From an uncultured Phycisphaerales bacterium (lineage in GTDB: Bacteria; Planctomycetota; Phycisphaerae; Phycisphaerales; UBA1924): a DNA stretch of 5,400 nucleotides. Below, one piece after another: positions 1-5,400 of the stretch. Location: the NCBI GenBank assembly GCA_937891445.1, contig CALAFV010000286.1:1-5400 (forward strand), written 5' to 3'. Numbering within the stretch: the stretch's first letter is position 1; each line of letters begins with the position of its first letter. The notes under the pieces were generated by a model. The model was given only the letters and a program-made list of their open reading frames with translations, searched no databases and was not told the origin of the DNA. The position numbers and the translations under genes are program-made.

Positions 1-52
1 CATCTCCGCCTTCCTCACCGCCTGGCTCAGCGCCGTGACCGAAGGCTGCTGA
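1..52 (+). CDS. C-terminal end of an upstream GC-type dockerin-anchored protein (partial)
   Basis: Only the last 16 codons are in the window; the frame starts at position 2 and stops with TGA at 50-52. The translation ISAFLTAWLSAVTEGC matches the final helix and Gly-Cys tail of the next gene (ISAFLTAWLQALQTGC at its end) and the helix of the third gene. From this I infer a secreted protein with a double calcium-loop dockerin at its C-terminus. The body of the protein is outside the window, so its main domain is unknown. The 21 bases at 8-28 are identical to the first dockerin helix of the next gene (2547-2567), and the 18 bases at 2-19 are identical to the third gene at 5325-5342. This suggests a shared or recently copied cassette. 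Confidence 0.85.
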   Translation, partial: ISAFLTAWLSAVTEGC

Positions 53-111
53 TCCCATCCTCCGGCGGCGTGCCATACCCGCCACCATTTCCCCGAGGCG
101 CGACAGGGCGC

Positions 112-143
112 GGGGCCGGGCCGAGCGCACGTGGCCCGGCCTC
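112..143 (+). other. GC-rich hairpin between the first and second genes
   Basis: GCCGGGCC at 115-122 is the exact reverse complement of GGCCCGGC at 133-140. The stem extends outward through G114-C141, a G113-T142 wobble and G112-C143, enclosing a loop of about 10 bases. No T-run follows, so it does not look like a standard intrinsic terminator. It ends about 30 bases before the next start codon. It could be a U-tract-less terminator or stability element for the upstream transcript, or a structure in the 5' leader of the next gene. In DNA this GC-rich, short complementary arms are fairly likely by chance. Confidence 0.4.
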
Positions 144-157
144 CGCGCCCGATACAC

Positions 158-168
158 GAAAGAGAGAG
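158..168 (+). promoter_or_regulatory. Purine-rich ribosome-binding region deciding the start of the 836-residue gene
   Basis: The run GAAAGAGAGAG ends 5 bases before GTG at 174 and 14 bases before ATG at 183. The spacing favours the GTG start; ATG is the more common start codon. It is not a full AGGAGG match, so the choice is uncertain. Both starts give a workable signal peptide. Confidence 0.4.
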
Positions 169-173
169 CCACT

Positions 174-2684
174 GTGTTCACCATGACCATCAGCACCCGA
201 TTCCGTGCCGTGCTCGCGGGTGTCGGCGCGTTCGTCGCCGCGACGGCCGCGACGCCGGCACACGCCCAGTGCGAGCCCCGCTGGACCCCGCTCTTCGGCG
301 AAGCCCCCGGCACCAACGGCAGCATCGAAACCTCGATCGTCTTCGACGACGGGACCGGCCCCGCCCTCTACGTCGCCGGCGAGTTCACCCGCGCCGGCGG
401 CATCGTGGCCAACCGGATCGCCAAGTGGGACGGCGTCCGCTGGTCGCCCCTGGGCTCCGGCATGGACATCCAGACCGTCAACTGCCTCGCCGTCTTCGAC
501 GACGGCGACGGCCCCGCCCTCTACGCCGGCGGCTCCTTCGCTCAGGCCGGCGATGTGCAGGTCAACGGCATCGCCCGCTGGGACGGCTCCGCGTGGCACC
601 CCGTCGGCTTCGGCGACACCGTCGGCGTCAGCGGCTTCGTGCACTCGATGGCCGTCTTCGACGACGGCACAGGCCCGGCGCTCTACGTCGGCGGCTTCTT
701 CAGCGCCGCCGGCGGCGTCCCCGCCATGCGCATCGCCAAGTGGGACGGCCAGAACTGGTCCGCTGTCGGCCAGGGCATGAGCGGCGGCGCCGGCGGGCAG
801 GTCCGCGCCTTGCAAGTCTGGGACGACGGGACCGGCCCCGCCCTCTACGCCGCGGGCTCCTTCCTCGAGGCCGACGGCGCCGTCGTCAACCGCATCGCCA
901 AGTGGACCGGCACGGCCTGGGTCGGCCTCGGCGGCGGCATGAACACCCACATCTGGGACCTGGAAGTGTGGGACGACGGCAGTGGGGCGGGGCCGTGCCT
1001 CTACGCCGCCGGCGAGTTCATCACCGCCGGCGGCGTGACGGTCAACCGCATCGCCCGCTGGGACGGCTCCACCTGGACGCCCCTCGGCACGGGCATGAAC
1101 GGCGTCGTCCGCGCCCTGACGGTCTTCGACGACGCCGGCCCCGGCGGCCCCGCGCTCATCGCCGCCGGCGACTTCACCTCCGCCGGCGGCGTCACCGTCA
1201 ACCGCATCGCCAAGTGGGACGGGACCTCCTGGTCCCCCTTCACCGCCGGCGCCAACGGTCCCCTCAAGACTCTCGCCGTCTACGACGACGGCTCCGGCGC
1301 CGGCCCCGCGCTGCACGCCGCGGGCTCGTTCGTCGGCGTTGGCCTCGGCTTGGTGATGGACAACATCGTTAAGTGGAACGAGACCCGCGATGCGTGGGAC
1401 CCGCTCGGCCGCGGCCTGGGCAACGCCGTCCTCGCGCTGGAGATCCACGACGACGGCGCCGGCCCCGCGATGTACGCCGCCGGCCGCTTCGTCACCGCCC
1501 ACGGCACCCCGCTCCTCCGCGCCGCGAAGTGGAACGGCCCCGACGTCGGCTGGACCGGCCTCGGCGGCGGTGTCACCGGCGGCACCGTGATCTACGACCT
1601 CCAGTCCTTCGATGATGGCTCGGGCCCCGCGCTCTTCGCCGTCGGCGACTTCACCACCATCGGCGGCAACTCGATCAGCCGCGTCGCGAAGTGGGACGGC
1701 TCCTCCTGGCTGCCCCTCGGCTCCGGCGTCAACTCCGTCGCGTATGCCCTGGCCGTCTACGACGACGGCTCCGGCCCCGCTCTCTACGTCGCCGGCCAGT
1801 TCGTCACCGCCGGCGGCATCACCGTCAACCGCATCGCCAAGTGGGACGGCGCCGCGTGGTCGCCCCTTGGCCCGCCGGACAACCCCGGCGTCAACAACAC
1901 CATCAGCGTCATGACCGTCTTCGACGACGGCGCCGGCCCGGCCCTCTACGTCGCGGGCGCCTTCACCGCTGCCGGCAGCGTCCCCGCCATGCGCATCGCC
2001 AAATGGGACGGCCAGAACTGGTCCCCCCTCGGCGGCGAGGGTGCCGGCCTCGACCGCCTCGTCGAATCCCTCTGCGTCTATGACGACGGCGACGGCCCTG
2101 CCCTCTACGTCGGCGGCGACTTCTCCTTCGCAGGCGGCGTCCCCGCACGCCACATCGCCAAGTGGGACGGCGTCTCCTGGTCTTCCGTCGGCGGCGGCAT
2201 GAACCACGTCGTCTCCGCGATGGCCGTCTACGACGACGGCTCCGGCCCCGCCCTCTTCTGCGGCGGCGTCTTCACCGAGGCCGGCGGCCAGCCTGCCAAC
2301 TACATTGCCAAGTGGGACGGCTCCACGTGGACCAACCTCGGCGAAGACACCAGCGGCATCGTCAGCGCCCTGCTCGTCTTCGACGACGGTCTCGGCGACG
2401 GCGACGGCCCCGCTCTCTTCGTCGGCGGCTCGTTCATCGCCCAGCCCGGCGGCGACAGTTACATCGCCCGCTACCAGGGGTGCGCCGGCGGAGCCTGCCC
2501 CGCCGACTGGAACGGCGACGGCCAGATCAACTCGACCGACATCAGCGCCTTCCTCACCGCCTGGCTCGCCTCGATCAACGACGGCACGCTCGACGCCGAC
2601 TTCAACGCCGACGGCGCGGTCAACTCCACCGACATCAGTGCGTTCCTGACGGCCTGGCTCCAGGCTCTTCAGACCGGTTGTTGA
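174..2684 (+). CDS. Secreted 14-repeat beta-propeller protein with C-terminal GC-type dockerin
   Basis: An 836-residue exported protein. Residues 1-31 form a signal peptide: a short basic start, a hydrophobic core around 12-26, and likely signal peptidase I cleavage after A-H-A at 29-31. C33 is not preceded by a lipobox. Residues 54-765 hold fourteen repeats of about 52 residues, each (F/Y/W)-D-D-G-x-G-P-A-L-Y-x-(A/G)-G-x-F-x-x-A-G-G, then I-A-K-W-D-G-x-x-W-x-x-L-G. The Asp-Asp cores begin at D58, D109, D163, D217, D267, D319, D371, D426, D480, D530, D584, D637, D687 and D737. This pattern resembles Rax2/kelch-like propeller repeats; family naming is by recall. Residues 775-836 are a double dockerin, with calcium loops at 778-789 (D, N, D, N, D) and 809-820, each followed by ISAFLTAWL, ending in Gly-Cys. 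The protein probably sits at the cell surface or envelope as a binding or scaffold protein. No catalytic residues were recognised. ATG at 183 is an alternative start. An intrinsic terminator follows 64 bases after the stop. Confidence 0.93.
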   Translation: MFTMTISTRFRAVLAGVGAFVAATAATPAHAQCEPRWTPLFGEAPGTNGSIETSIVFDDGTGPALYVAGEFTRAGGIVANRIAKWDGVRWSPLGSGMDIQTVNCLAVFDDGDGPALYAGGSFAQAGDVQVNGIARWDGSAWHPVGFGDTVGVSGFVHSMAVFDDGTGPALYVGGFFSAAGGVPAMRIAKWDGQNWSAVGQGMSGGAGGQVRALQVWDDGTGPALYAAGSFLEADGAVVNRIAKWTGTAWVGLGGGMNTHIWDLEVWDDGSGAGPCLYAAGEFITAGGVTVNRIARWDGSTWTPLGTGMNGVVRALTVFDDAGPGGPALIAAGDFTSAGGVTVNRIAKWDGTSWSPFTAGANGPLKTLAVYDDGSGAGPALHAAGSFVGVGLGLVMDNIVKWNETRDAWDPLGRGLGNAVLALEIHDDGAGPAMYAAGRFVTAHGTPLLRAAKWNGPDVGWTGLGGGVTGGTVIYDLQSFDDGSGPALFAVGDFTTIGGNSISRVAKWDGSSWLPLGSGVNSVAYALAVYDDGSGPALYVAGQFVTAGGITVNRIAKWDGAAWSPLGPPDNPGVNNTISVMTVFDDGAGPALYVAGAFTAAGSVPAMRIAKWDGQNWSPLGGEGAGLDRLVESLCVYDDGDGPALYVGGDFSFAGGVPARHIAKWDGVSWSSVGGGMNHVVSAMAVYDDGSGPALFCGGVFTEAGGQPANYIAKWDGSTWTNLGEDTSGIVSALLVFDDGLGDGDGPALFVGGSFIAQPGGDSYIARYQGCAGGACPADWNGDGQINSTDISAFLTAWLASINDGTLDADFNADGAVNSTDISAFLTAWLQALQTGC
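333..2468 (+). repeat. Fourteen in-frame tandem repeats of about 156 bases encoding propeller blades
   Basis: The repeat period is 50-55 codons (successive spacings of the Asp-Asp core: 51, 54, 54, 50, 52, 52, 55, 54, 50, 54, 53, 50, 50). Conservation is visible in the DNA: stretches such as CGCATCGCCAAGTGGGACGG recur with few changes. Units 7 (core at residue 371) and 8 (426) are the most diverged, with KWNETRDAW and KWNGPDVGW replacing the usual KWDGxxW. Unit 14 keeps only the first half (D-D-G...G-P-A-L-F-V-G-G-S-F) and lacks the W-D-G-x-x-W strand. These are protein-coding repeats, not a CRISPR array or a non-coding satellite. Confidence 0.92.
2496..2684 (+). other. GC-type dockerin module of the 836-residue protein
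   Basis: This is a coding sub-domain, residues 775-836. It opens with C-P-A-D-W-N-G-D-G and contains two EF-hand-like calcium loops with D-x-N-x-D-G-x-x-N-x-x-D spacing (D778, N780, D782, N786, D789; D809, N811, D813, N817, D820). Each loop is followed by the helix I-S-A-F-L-T-A-W-L, and the module ends in Gly-Cys. Classical dockerins bind cohesins in cellulosomes. In Planctomycetota this variant is found as a C-terminal module on many otherwise unrelated exported proteins, and its partner is not evident here. The leading Cys (775) and terminal Cys (836) bracket the module and may pair; that is inference. Confidence 0.88.
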
Positions 2685-2747
2685 CACGCTCCTGCGCTGG
2701 CTGTGCCGCGTGGCCCCGCCAGCGACTCCTCGACCGCCGCGACGGCC

Positions 2748-2771
2748 CCACCGGCGCGGTGGTTTTCTTTT
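2748..2771 (+). terminator. Intrinsic terminator after the 836-residue gene
   Basis: The stem CCACCG (2748-2753) pairs perfectly with CGGTGG (2757-2762) around a 3-base GCG loop and is followed at once by TTTTCTTTT (2763-2771). A T-tract of this length stands out in such GC-rich DNA. It lies 64 bases past the stop codon at 2684, in the right orientation to end that transcript. Confidence 0.8.
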
Positions 2772-2805
2772 GGTCCAGGCCCGCCGCCGCGCGCTCCCGC
2801 GGTAT

Positions 2806-2847
2806 CCCTCCCCGCCAATGCGTGCCGGCGCGGGAGGGTTCTTCTTT
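2806..2847 (+). terminator. Second terminator-like hairpin downstream
   Basis: The stem CCCTCCC (2806-2812) pairs with GGGAGGG (2832-2838). An inner GCC (2814-2816) can pair with GGC (2827-2829) across a small internal loop. The T-rich run TTCTTCTTT (2839-2847) follows directly. The apical loop is large and the T-run interrupted, so it is weaker than the hairpin 40 bases upstream. It could be a backup terminator or the terminator of an unseen short transcript. Confidence 0.5.
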
Positions 2848-2907
2848 GCGCGCTACGAACCCTGTCGCTCTCCGAACACCCCCGGAAGCCCCTGGCTCCC
2901 GAAGCCG

Positions 2908-2919
2908 TTCGCGAGCGAA
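2908..2919. promoter_or_regulatory. Short palindrome TTCGC-GA-GCGAA
   Basis: Perfect 5+5 inverted repeat with a 2-base centre, in the spacer about 140 bases upstream of the third gene. It could be a protein-binding site, or chance in GC-rich DNA. No known operator consensus was recognised. Confidence 0.22.
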
Positions 2920-2943
2920 ACACGGTCCGACTCGGATTATCTA

Positions 2944-2963
2944 TTGTGCAAATGCTCGCACAA
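2944..2963. promoter_or_regulatory. Operator-like dyad TTGTGC-N8-GCACAA in an AT-richer island
   Basis: Perfect 6+6 inverted repeat with an 8-base spacer, about one helical turn between half-site centres plus a few bases, as many dimeric regulators require. It sits in the AT-richest part of the spacer (about 2933-2955), roughly 95 bases before the start codon, where a promoter for the third gene would be expected. I could not place a convincing -35/-10 pair; TTATCT and TATTGT are only weak -10 matches. The regulator is unknown. Confidence 0.35.
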
Positions 2964-3040
2964 GGCGCTGCCCTGCGGTAGTCTGGACGTCCCCATGCCG
3001 GGGCCAAGGTCGCACCCGGTGGTACGCACCCGCGGGGGCG

Positions 3041-3053
3041 GGGGAGACGGAGG
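3041..3053 (+). promoter_or_regulatory. Two overlapping Shine-Dalgarno candidates before two in-frame ATGs
   Basis: GGGGAG (3041-3046) lies 7 bases before ATG at 3054. GGAGG (3049-3053) lies 6 bases before ATG at 3060 and abuts the first ATG. The second arrangement has the better match to the anti-Shine-Dalgarno sequence at normal spacing, which is why 3060 is chosen as the start. The two starts differ by only two codons (Met-Pro). Confidence 0.6.
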
Positions 3054-3059
3054 ATGCCC

Positions 3060-5400
3060 ATGTCGGCTCGTTGTCCATGCTCCGCCATCACGTTCCTGAC
3101 GCTCACGTCCGCGTCGCTGACGCTGACGGCCTACGCCGCCCCGCCGGCTGACGCACAACTCCCCGCCGGCTCGTACATGACCGAGCGTACCCCGGCGCCG
3201 CGCGACGCGAGCGGCTTCAGCGCCCGCCCCGCGCGTCGTCCCGCCGATGCCCAGCCGCGTCCCGCCGACGGCGGCCTCCGCGGCAACCCGAACTGGTTCC
3301 CCTTCGGCCCCTCCGGCGCCGACGCCCAGAGCATCGCCGTTTCGCCGACCGTCCCCAACCTCGTGCTCGCCGGCATCTCCAACGTCTTCGGCGGCGGCGG
3401 CCTCTACCGCTCCACCGACAACGGCGCCAACTGGTCGCTGACGACCGGCACCGGCAACAACGGCATCAACAAGATCGTCTTCGCCTCCGACGGCTCCGCC
3501 TGGGCCGCGGCCGGCCTCGGCGGTCTGTTCACCAGCACCGACGACGGCCAGACCTGGACCGAGGTCGTCATCCCCGCGAGCGACCCCATCATCGAGACCG
3601 TCGCCGTTGATCCCAGCAACCCCTCCGTGGTCTGGGTCGGCCTGGGGCAGTACTTCGGCGGCACGAGCACGCAGGTCCTCCTTCGCTCCACCGACGGCGG
3701 CGTCTCCTGGGAGGACGTCTCGCCCCCCGTCACGACCGGCATGGGCGCGACCGTCGTCGCCGTTGACCCCGCCAACTCGCAGCGCGTCTACGCCGCCTTC
3801 ACCGGCAACTTCGGCATCGGCAACGACCTCTGGTACACCACCGACGGCGGCGTCACCTGGAACGAGATCAGCGCCGGCATCAACGACAACATCATCAACG
3901 ACATCGAGTACGGCCCCGACGGCACCGTCTACATCGCCGGCGGCCAGGACTTCGGCTCGTACTTCCTCGGCCTGGTCAGCACCTCCGACAACGGCGCCAG
4001 TTGGACCGACTACAGCAGTTTCTGGCCCAGCCGCTCGGCCCGCTCCGTCGCCATCGACCCCGCCAATCCGCAGCACATCATCGTGGGCACCACGCAGGCC
4101 GGCGCCGTGCGCACCACCGACGGCGGCACGACCTGGACCTACAGCACCGGCGGCACCGGCTCTTACCAGGTCAACGACGTCGCCTTTGTCCCCGGCTCCT
4201 CCACCGTCTTCCTCGGCATGGGCTCCCTCGCCGTCTTCCGTTCCACGGACGGCGGCGCGACCTACTCCTCCTCCGCGGGCGGCATCAGCAGCCTCGAACT
4301 GACCAGTTTCGCCGTCAACCCGCTCGACCCCAACGAGATCGCCGCCTCCTACGTCGGCCTCAACGACGGCGGCATCTTCATCTCCACCGACGGCGGCCAG
4401 ACCTGGACCCTCTCCAATGCCCCGCTGCCCCGCTGGCAGCACGTCTACTTCGGCCCCGACGGCACCCTCTACGGCACGCACGACGGCCCCTTCGGCCGCG
4501 CCGACGACGGCCTCTGGCGCCGCAACGCCGACGGCACCTGGAGCCGCATGGGCCCCGGCGCGCCCGGCGCTCCGTGGGAGGACATCGGCCTGGCCGTCGC
4601 CGCCACCCCCGGCCCCAACCCCGTGATCCTCTTCGGCGGCTACAAGAACGGCTCCCCGTGGGGCGCCCGCATCTGGAGTTTCAACCGCGACGGCACCGGC
4701 ACGTGGCAACTTGAGCACGAGGGCGTCTTCCCCTTCGAGCAGGTCAACTCCCTCCTCTGGGTCGGCGGCAGCGGCCCCGTGGCCCTTGCCGGCATCGTTC
4801 TCTTCGGCGTCGAGGGCGGCAGCGGCCAACTCCTGCGCTCCACGGATATGGGTGACACCTGGAACAACTCCGAGTCCGGCATCCCCACCGGCTGGAACAT
4901 CTGGGACATCAACCAGGGCCCGCAGGACGACCAGACCGTCTACGCCTCCGCCAGCGGCAACACCGGCCAGTTCCCCGCCGGCATCGTCAAGAGCACCGAC
5001 GGCGGCCAGACCTGGAACCTCCAGGGCTCCAACTTCACCTTCCGCACCTTCTGCGTGGACCCCGTCGAGGAGGGCGTGATCTACGGCGCCGATCCCTTCA
5101 ACTCCGCAGGCCCCGAGCGCTCCACCGACGACGGCTTCTCCTTCGCGCCCTTCAACACCGGCTTCCTCCCCGGCCGCGCTGTCCGCGACCTGGTCTACGG
5201 CGGCGTCCGCAACTCGCAGCGCTGGCTCCTCGCCGCGACCAGTTCCGGCGGCTTCGCCACCTCCCTCGGCGGCATCCCCTGCCCCGCCGACTGGGACGGC
5301 AACGGCACGGTCAACTCCACGGACATCTCCGCCTTCCTCACCTCTTGGCTCGACAGCCTGAACCAGGGCAACCTCAACGCCGACTTCGACGGCAACGGCA
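3060..5400 (+). CDS. Secreted Asp-box (BNR/sortilin-like) propeller protein with GC-type dockerin, 3' end cut by the window
   Basis: The frame is open for 780 codons to the window edge; numbering is from ATG 3060, and ATG 3054 is also possible. An N-terminal signal peptide is likely, with a hydrophobic stretch about 9-27 and cleavage near A-Y-A-A or A-D-A. A Pro/Ala/Arg-rich linker follows to about residue 77. Asp-boxes of form S/T-x-D-x-G-x-S/T-W (or aromatic) start at residues 118, 159, 210, 260, 308, 352, 395, 442, 594, 645 and 688, with degenerate copies near 489 (NADGTW) and 542 (NRDGTGTW). Between several of them lie V-A-V-D-P-x-N-P-like strands. This is the pattern of seven-bladed BNR propellers such as sialidase, sortilin/Vps10, Ycf48 and GH74 xyloglucanase families. 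An enzymatic role cannot be decided by eye; a binding or display role is equally possible. A dockerin starts at C741 (calcium loop D744, D746, N748, N752, D755, then ISAFLTSWL). The window ends in the second loop. By comparison with the preceding gene about 22 codons remain, probably ending Gly-Cys. Confidence 0.92.
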   Translation, partial: MSARCPCSAITFLTLTSASLTLTAYAAPPADAQLPAGSYMTERTPAPRDASGFSARPARRPADAQPRPADGGLRGNPNWFPFGPSGADAQSIAVSPTVPNLVLAGISNVFGGGGLYRSTDNGANWSLTTGTGNNGINKIVFASDGSAWAAAGLGGLFTSTDDGQTWTEVVIPASDPIIETVAVDPSNPSVVWVGLGQYFGGTSTQVLLRSTDGGVSWEDVSPPVTTGMGATVVAVDPANSQRVYAAFTGNFGIGNDLWYTTDGGVTWNEISAGINDNIINDIEYGPDGTVYIAGGQDFGSYFLGLVSTSDNGASWTDYSSFWPSRSARSVAIDPANPQHIIVGTTQAGAVRTTDGGTTWTYSTGGTGSYQVNDVAFVPGSSTVFLGMGSLAVFRSTDGGATYSSSAGGISSLELTSFAVNPLDPNEIAASYVGLNDGGIFISTDGGQTWTLSNAPLPRWQHVYFGPDGTLYGTHDGPFGRADDGLWRRNADGTWSRMGPGAPGAPWEDIGLAVAATPGPNPVILFGGYKNGSPWGARIWSFNRDGTGTWQLEHEGVFPFEQVNSLLWVGGSGPVALAGIVLFGVEGGSGQLLRSTDMGDTWNNSESGIPTGWNIWDINQGPQDDQTVYASASGNTGQFPAGIVKSTDGGQTWNLQGSNFTFRTFCVDPVEEGVIYGADPFNSAGPERSTDDGFSFAPFNTGFLPGRAVRDLVYGGVRNSQRWLLAATSSGGFATSLGGIPCPADWDGNGTVNSTDISAFLTSWLDSLNQGNLNADFDGNG
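5280..5400 (+). other. GC-type dockerin module of the Asp-box protein (truncated by the window)
   Basis: Coding sub-domain opening with C-P-A-D-W-D-G-N-G. The first calcium loop and its helix (ISAFLTSWL) are complete, and the second loop (N-A-D-F-D-G-N-G) is cut by the window edge. Compared with the preceding gene, the third and fifth loop positions are D and N instead of N and D, so the ligands swap order but remain compatible with calcium binding. Confidence 0.85.

Larger units (their letters stand above)
2685..3059. other. Non-coding spacer between the second and third genes
   Basis: About 370 bases without a credible gene. The short open frames crossing it are rich in Pro, Arg and Ala, as expected of out-of-frame GC-rich DNA. 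The first part holds two terminator-like hairpins (2748-2771 and 2806-2847). The middle, about 2850-2900, shows nothing I can interpret. The last part holds a palindrome at 2908-2919, an AT-richer island with a dyad at 2944-2963, an 8-base direct repeat CGCACCCG at 3011-3018 and 3025-3032, and two Shine-Dalgarno-like runs before the next start codons. Confidence 0.8.

Noticed and set aside
53..173. Promoter for the second gene, for example GATACA at 151-156 as a -10
   Set aside because: No -35 partner at acceptable spacing, and a single six-base match is not enough in a short intergenic region.
174..275. Possible lipoprotein signal with Cys at residue 33
   Set aside because: The residues before the Cys are A-H-A-Q, not a lipobox (L-A/S-G/A-C). 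Ordinary signal peptidase I cleavage after A-H-A fits better.
333..2468. Regularly spaced near-identical DNA blocks that could suggest a CRISPR array or satellite
   Set aside because: The period of about 156 bases stays in frame, encodes a consistent blade motif and varies mostly at synonymous or linker positions; there are no unique spacers of fixed length.
27..2687. 886-codon open frame on the minus strand
   Set aside because: It is antisense to the 836-residue gene and translates to a repetitive Gly/Ala/Asp/Val product that simply mirrors the repeats. Frames stay open opposite GC-rich genes because the codons whose complements are stops are rare. There is no signal peptide, domain or independent start signal.
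2162..3151. 329-codon plus-strand frame spanning the end of the second gene, the spacer and the third gene's start
   Set aside because: Arg/Pro-rich translation crossing a stop codon, a terminator and a new start of real genes in another frame; no recognisable motif.
2937..4829. 630-codon open frame on the minus strand
   Set aside because: It lies opposite the Asp-box gene and is low-complexity Gly/Ala/Val/Asp sequence, again a composition shadow. The plus strand has signal peptide, Asp-boxes and dockerin in a single frame.
3060..5280. Assigning the Asp-box protein as a sialidase or xyloglucanase
   Set aside because: Asp-boxes are structural and occur in many non-enzymatic propellers. I could not identify the catalytic residues of either family by eye, so only the fold is called.

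Overview
The window is very GC-rich, with C- or G-ending codons dominating the reading frames. It carries three consecutive plus-strand genes that all end, or are about to end, in the same double dockerin-like calcium-loop module. Its pattern is C-P-A-D-W-(N/D)-G-(D/N)-G...N-S-T-D-I-S-A-F-L-T-(A/S)-W-L, with a Gly-Cys C-terminus in the two genes whose ends are visible. I recognise this as the GC-type dockerin of Planctomycetota, particularly Phycisphaerae, so the source is probably a phycisphaeral planctomycete or a metagenomic relative. That assignment is from memory of the family; no search was run.

Layout. Positions 1-52 are the last 16 codons of an upstream gene, ending in the dockerin helix and Gly-Cys. 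A 121-base gap holds a strong GC hairpin and a purine-rich ribosome-binding region. Positions 174-2684 encode a complete 836-residue secreted protein. It has a signal peptide, fourteen roughly 52-residue repeats (F/Y-D-D-G-x-G-P-A-L-Y ... A-K-W-D-G-x-x-W-x-x-L-G) that should fold as beta-propellers, and the dockerin module. Positions 2685-3059 are a non-coding spacer with a convincing intrinsic terminator, a second terminator-like hairpin, a short palindrome, and an AT-richer island carrying a perfect 6+6 dyad. From 3054/3060 to beyond the window end runs a third secreted protein. It is built of Asp-box (BNR, sialidase/sortilin-like) repeats, again about fourteen units, followed by the dockerin module, which is cut off inside its second calcium loop.

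How they fit together. All three products appear to be exported and to share one C-terminal docking or anchoring module, while the display domains differ (Asp-box versus WDG-repeat propellers). The simplest reading is a small cluster of envelope- or surface-associated propeller proteins attached by a common mechanism. A terminator between the second and third genes suggests they are separate transcription units. No catalytic function can be assigned to either propeller from the sequence. No RNA genes, mobile elements or CRISPR arrays were seen.
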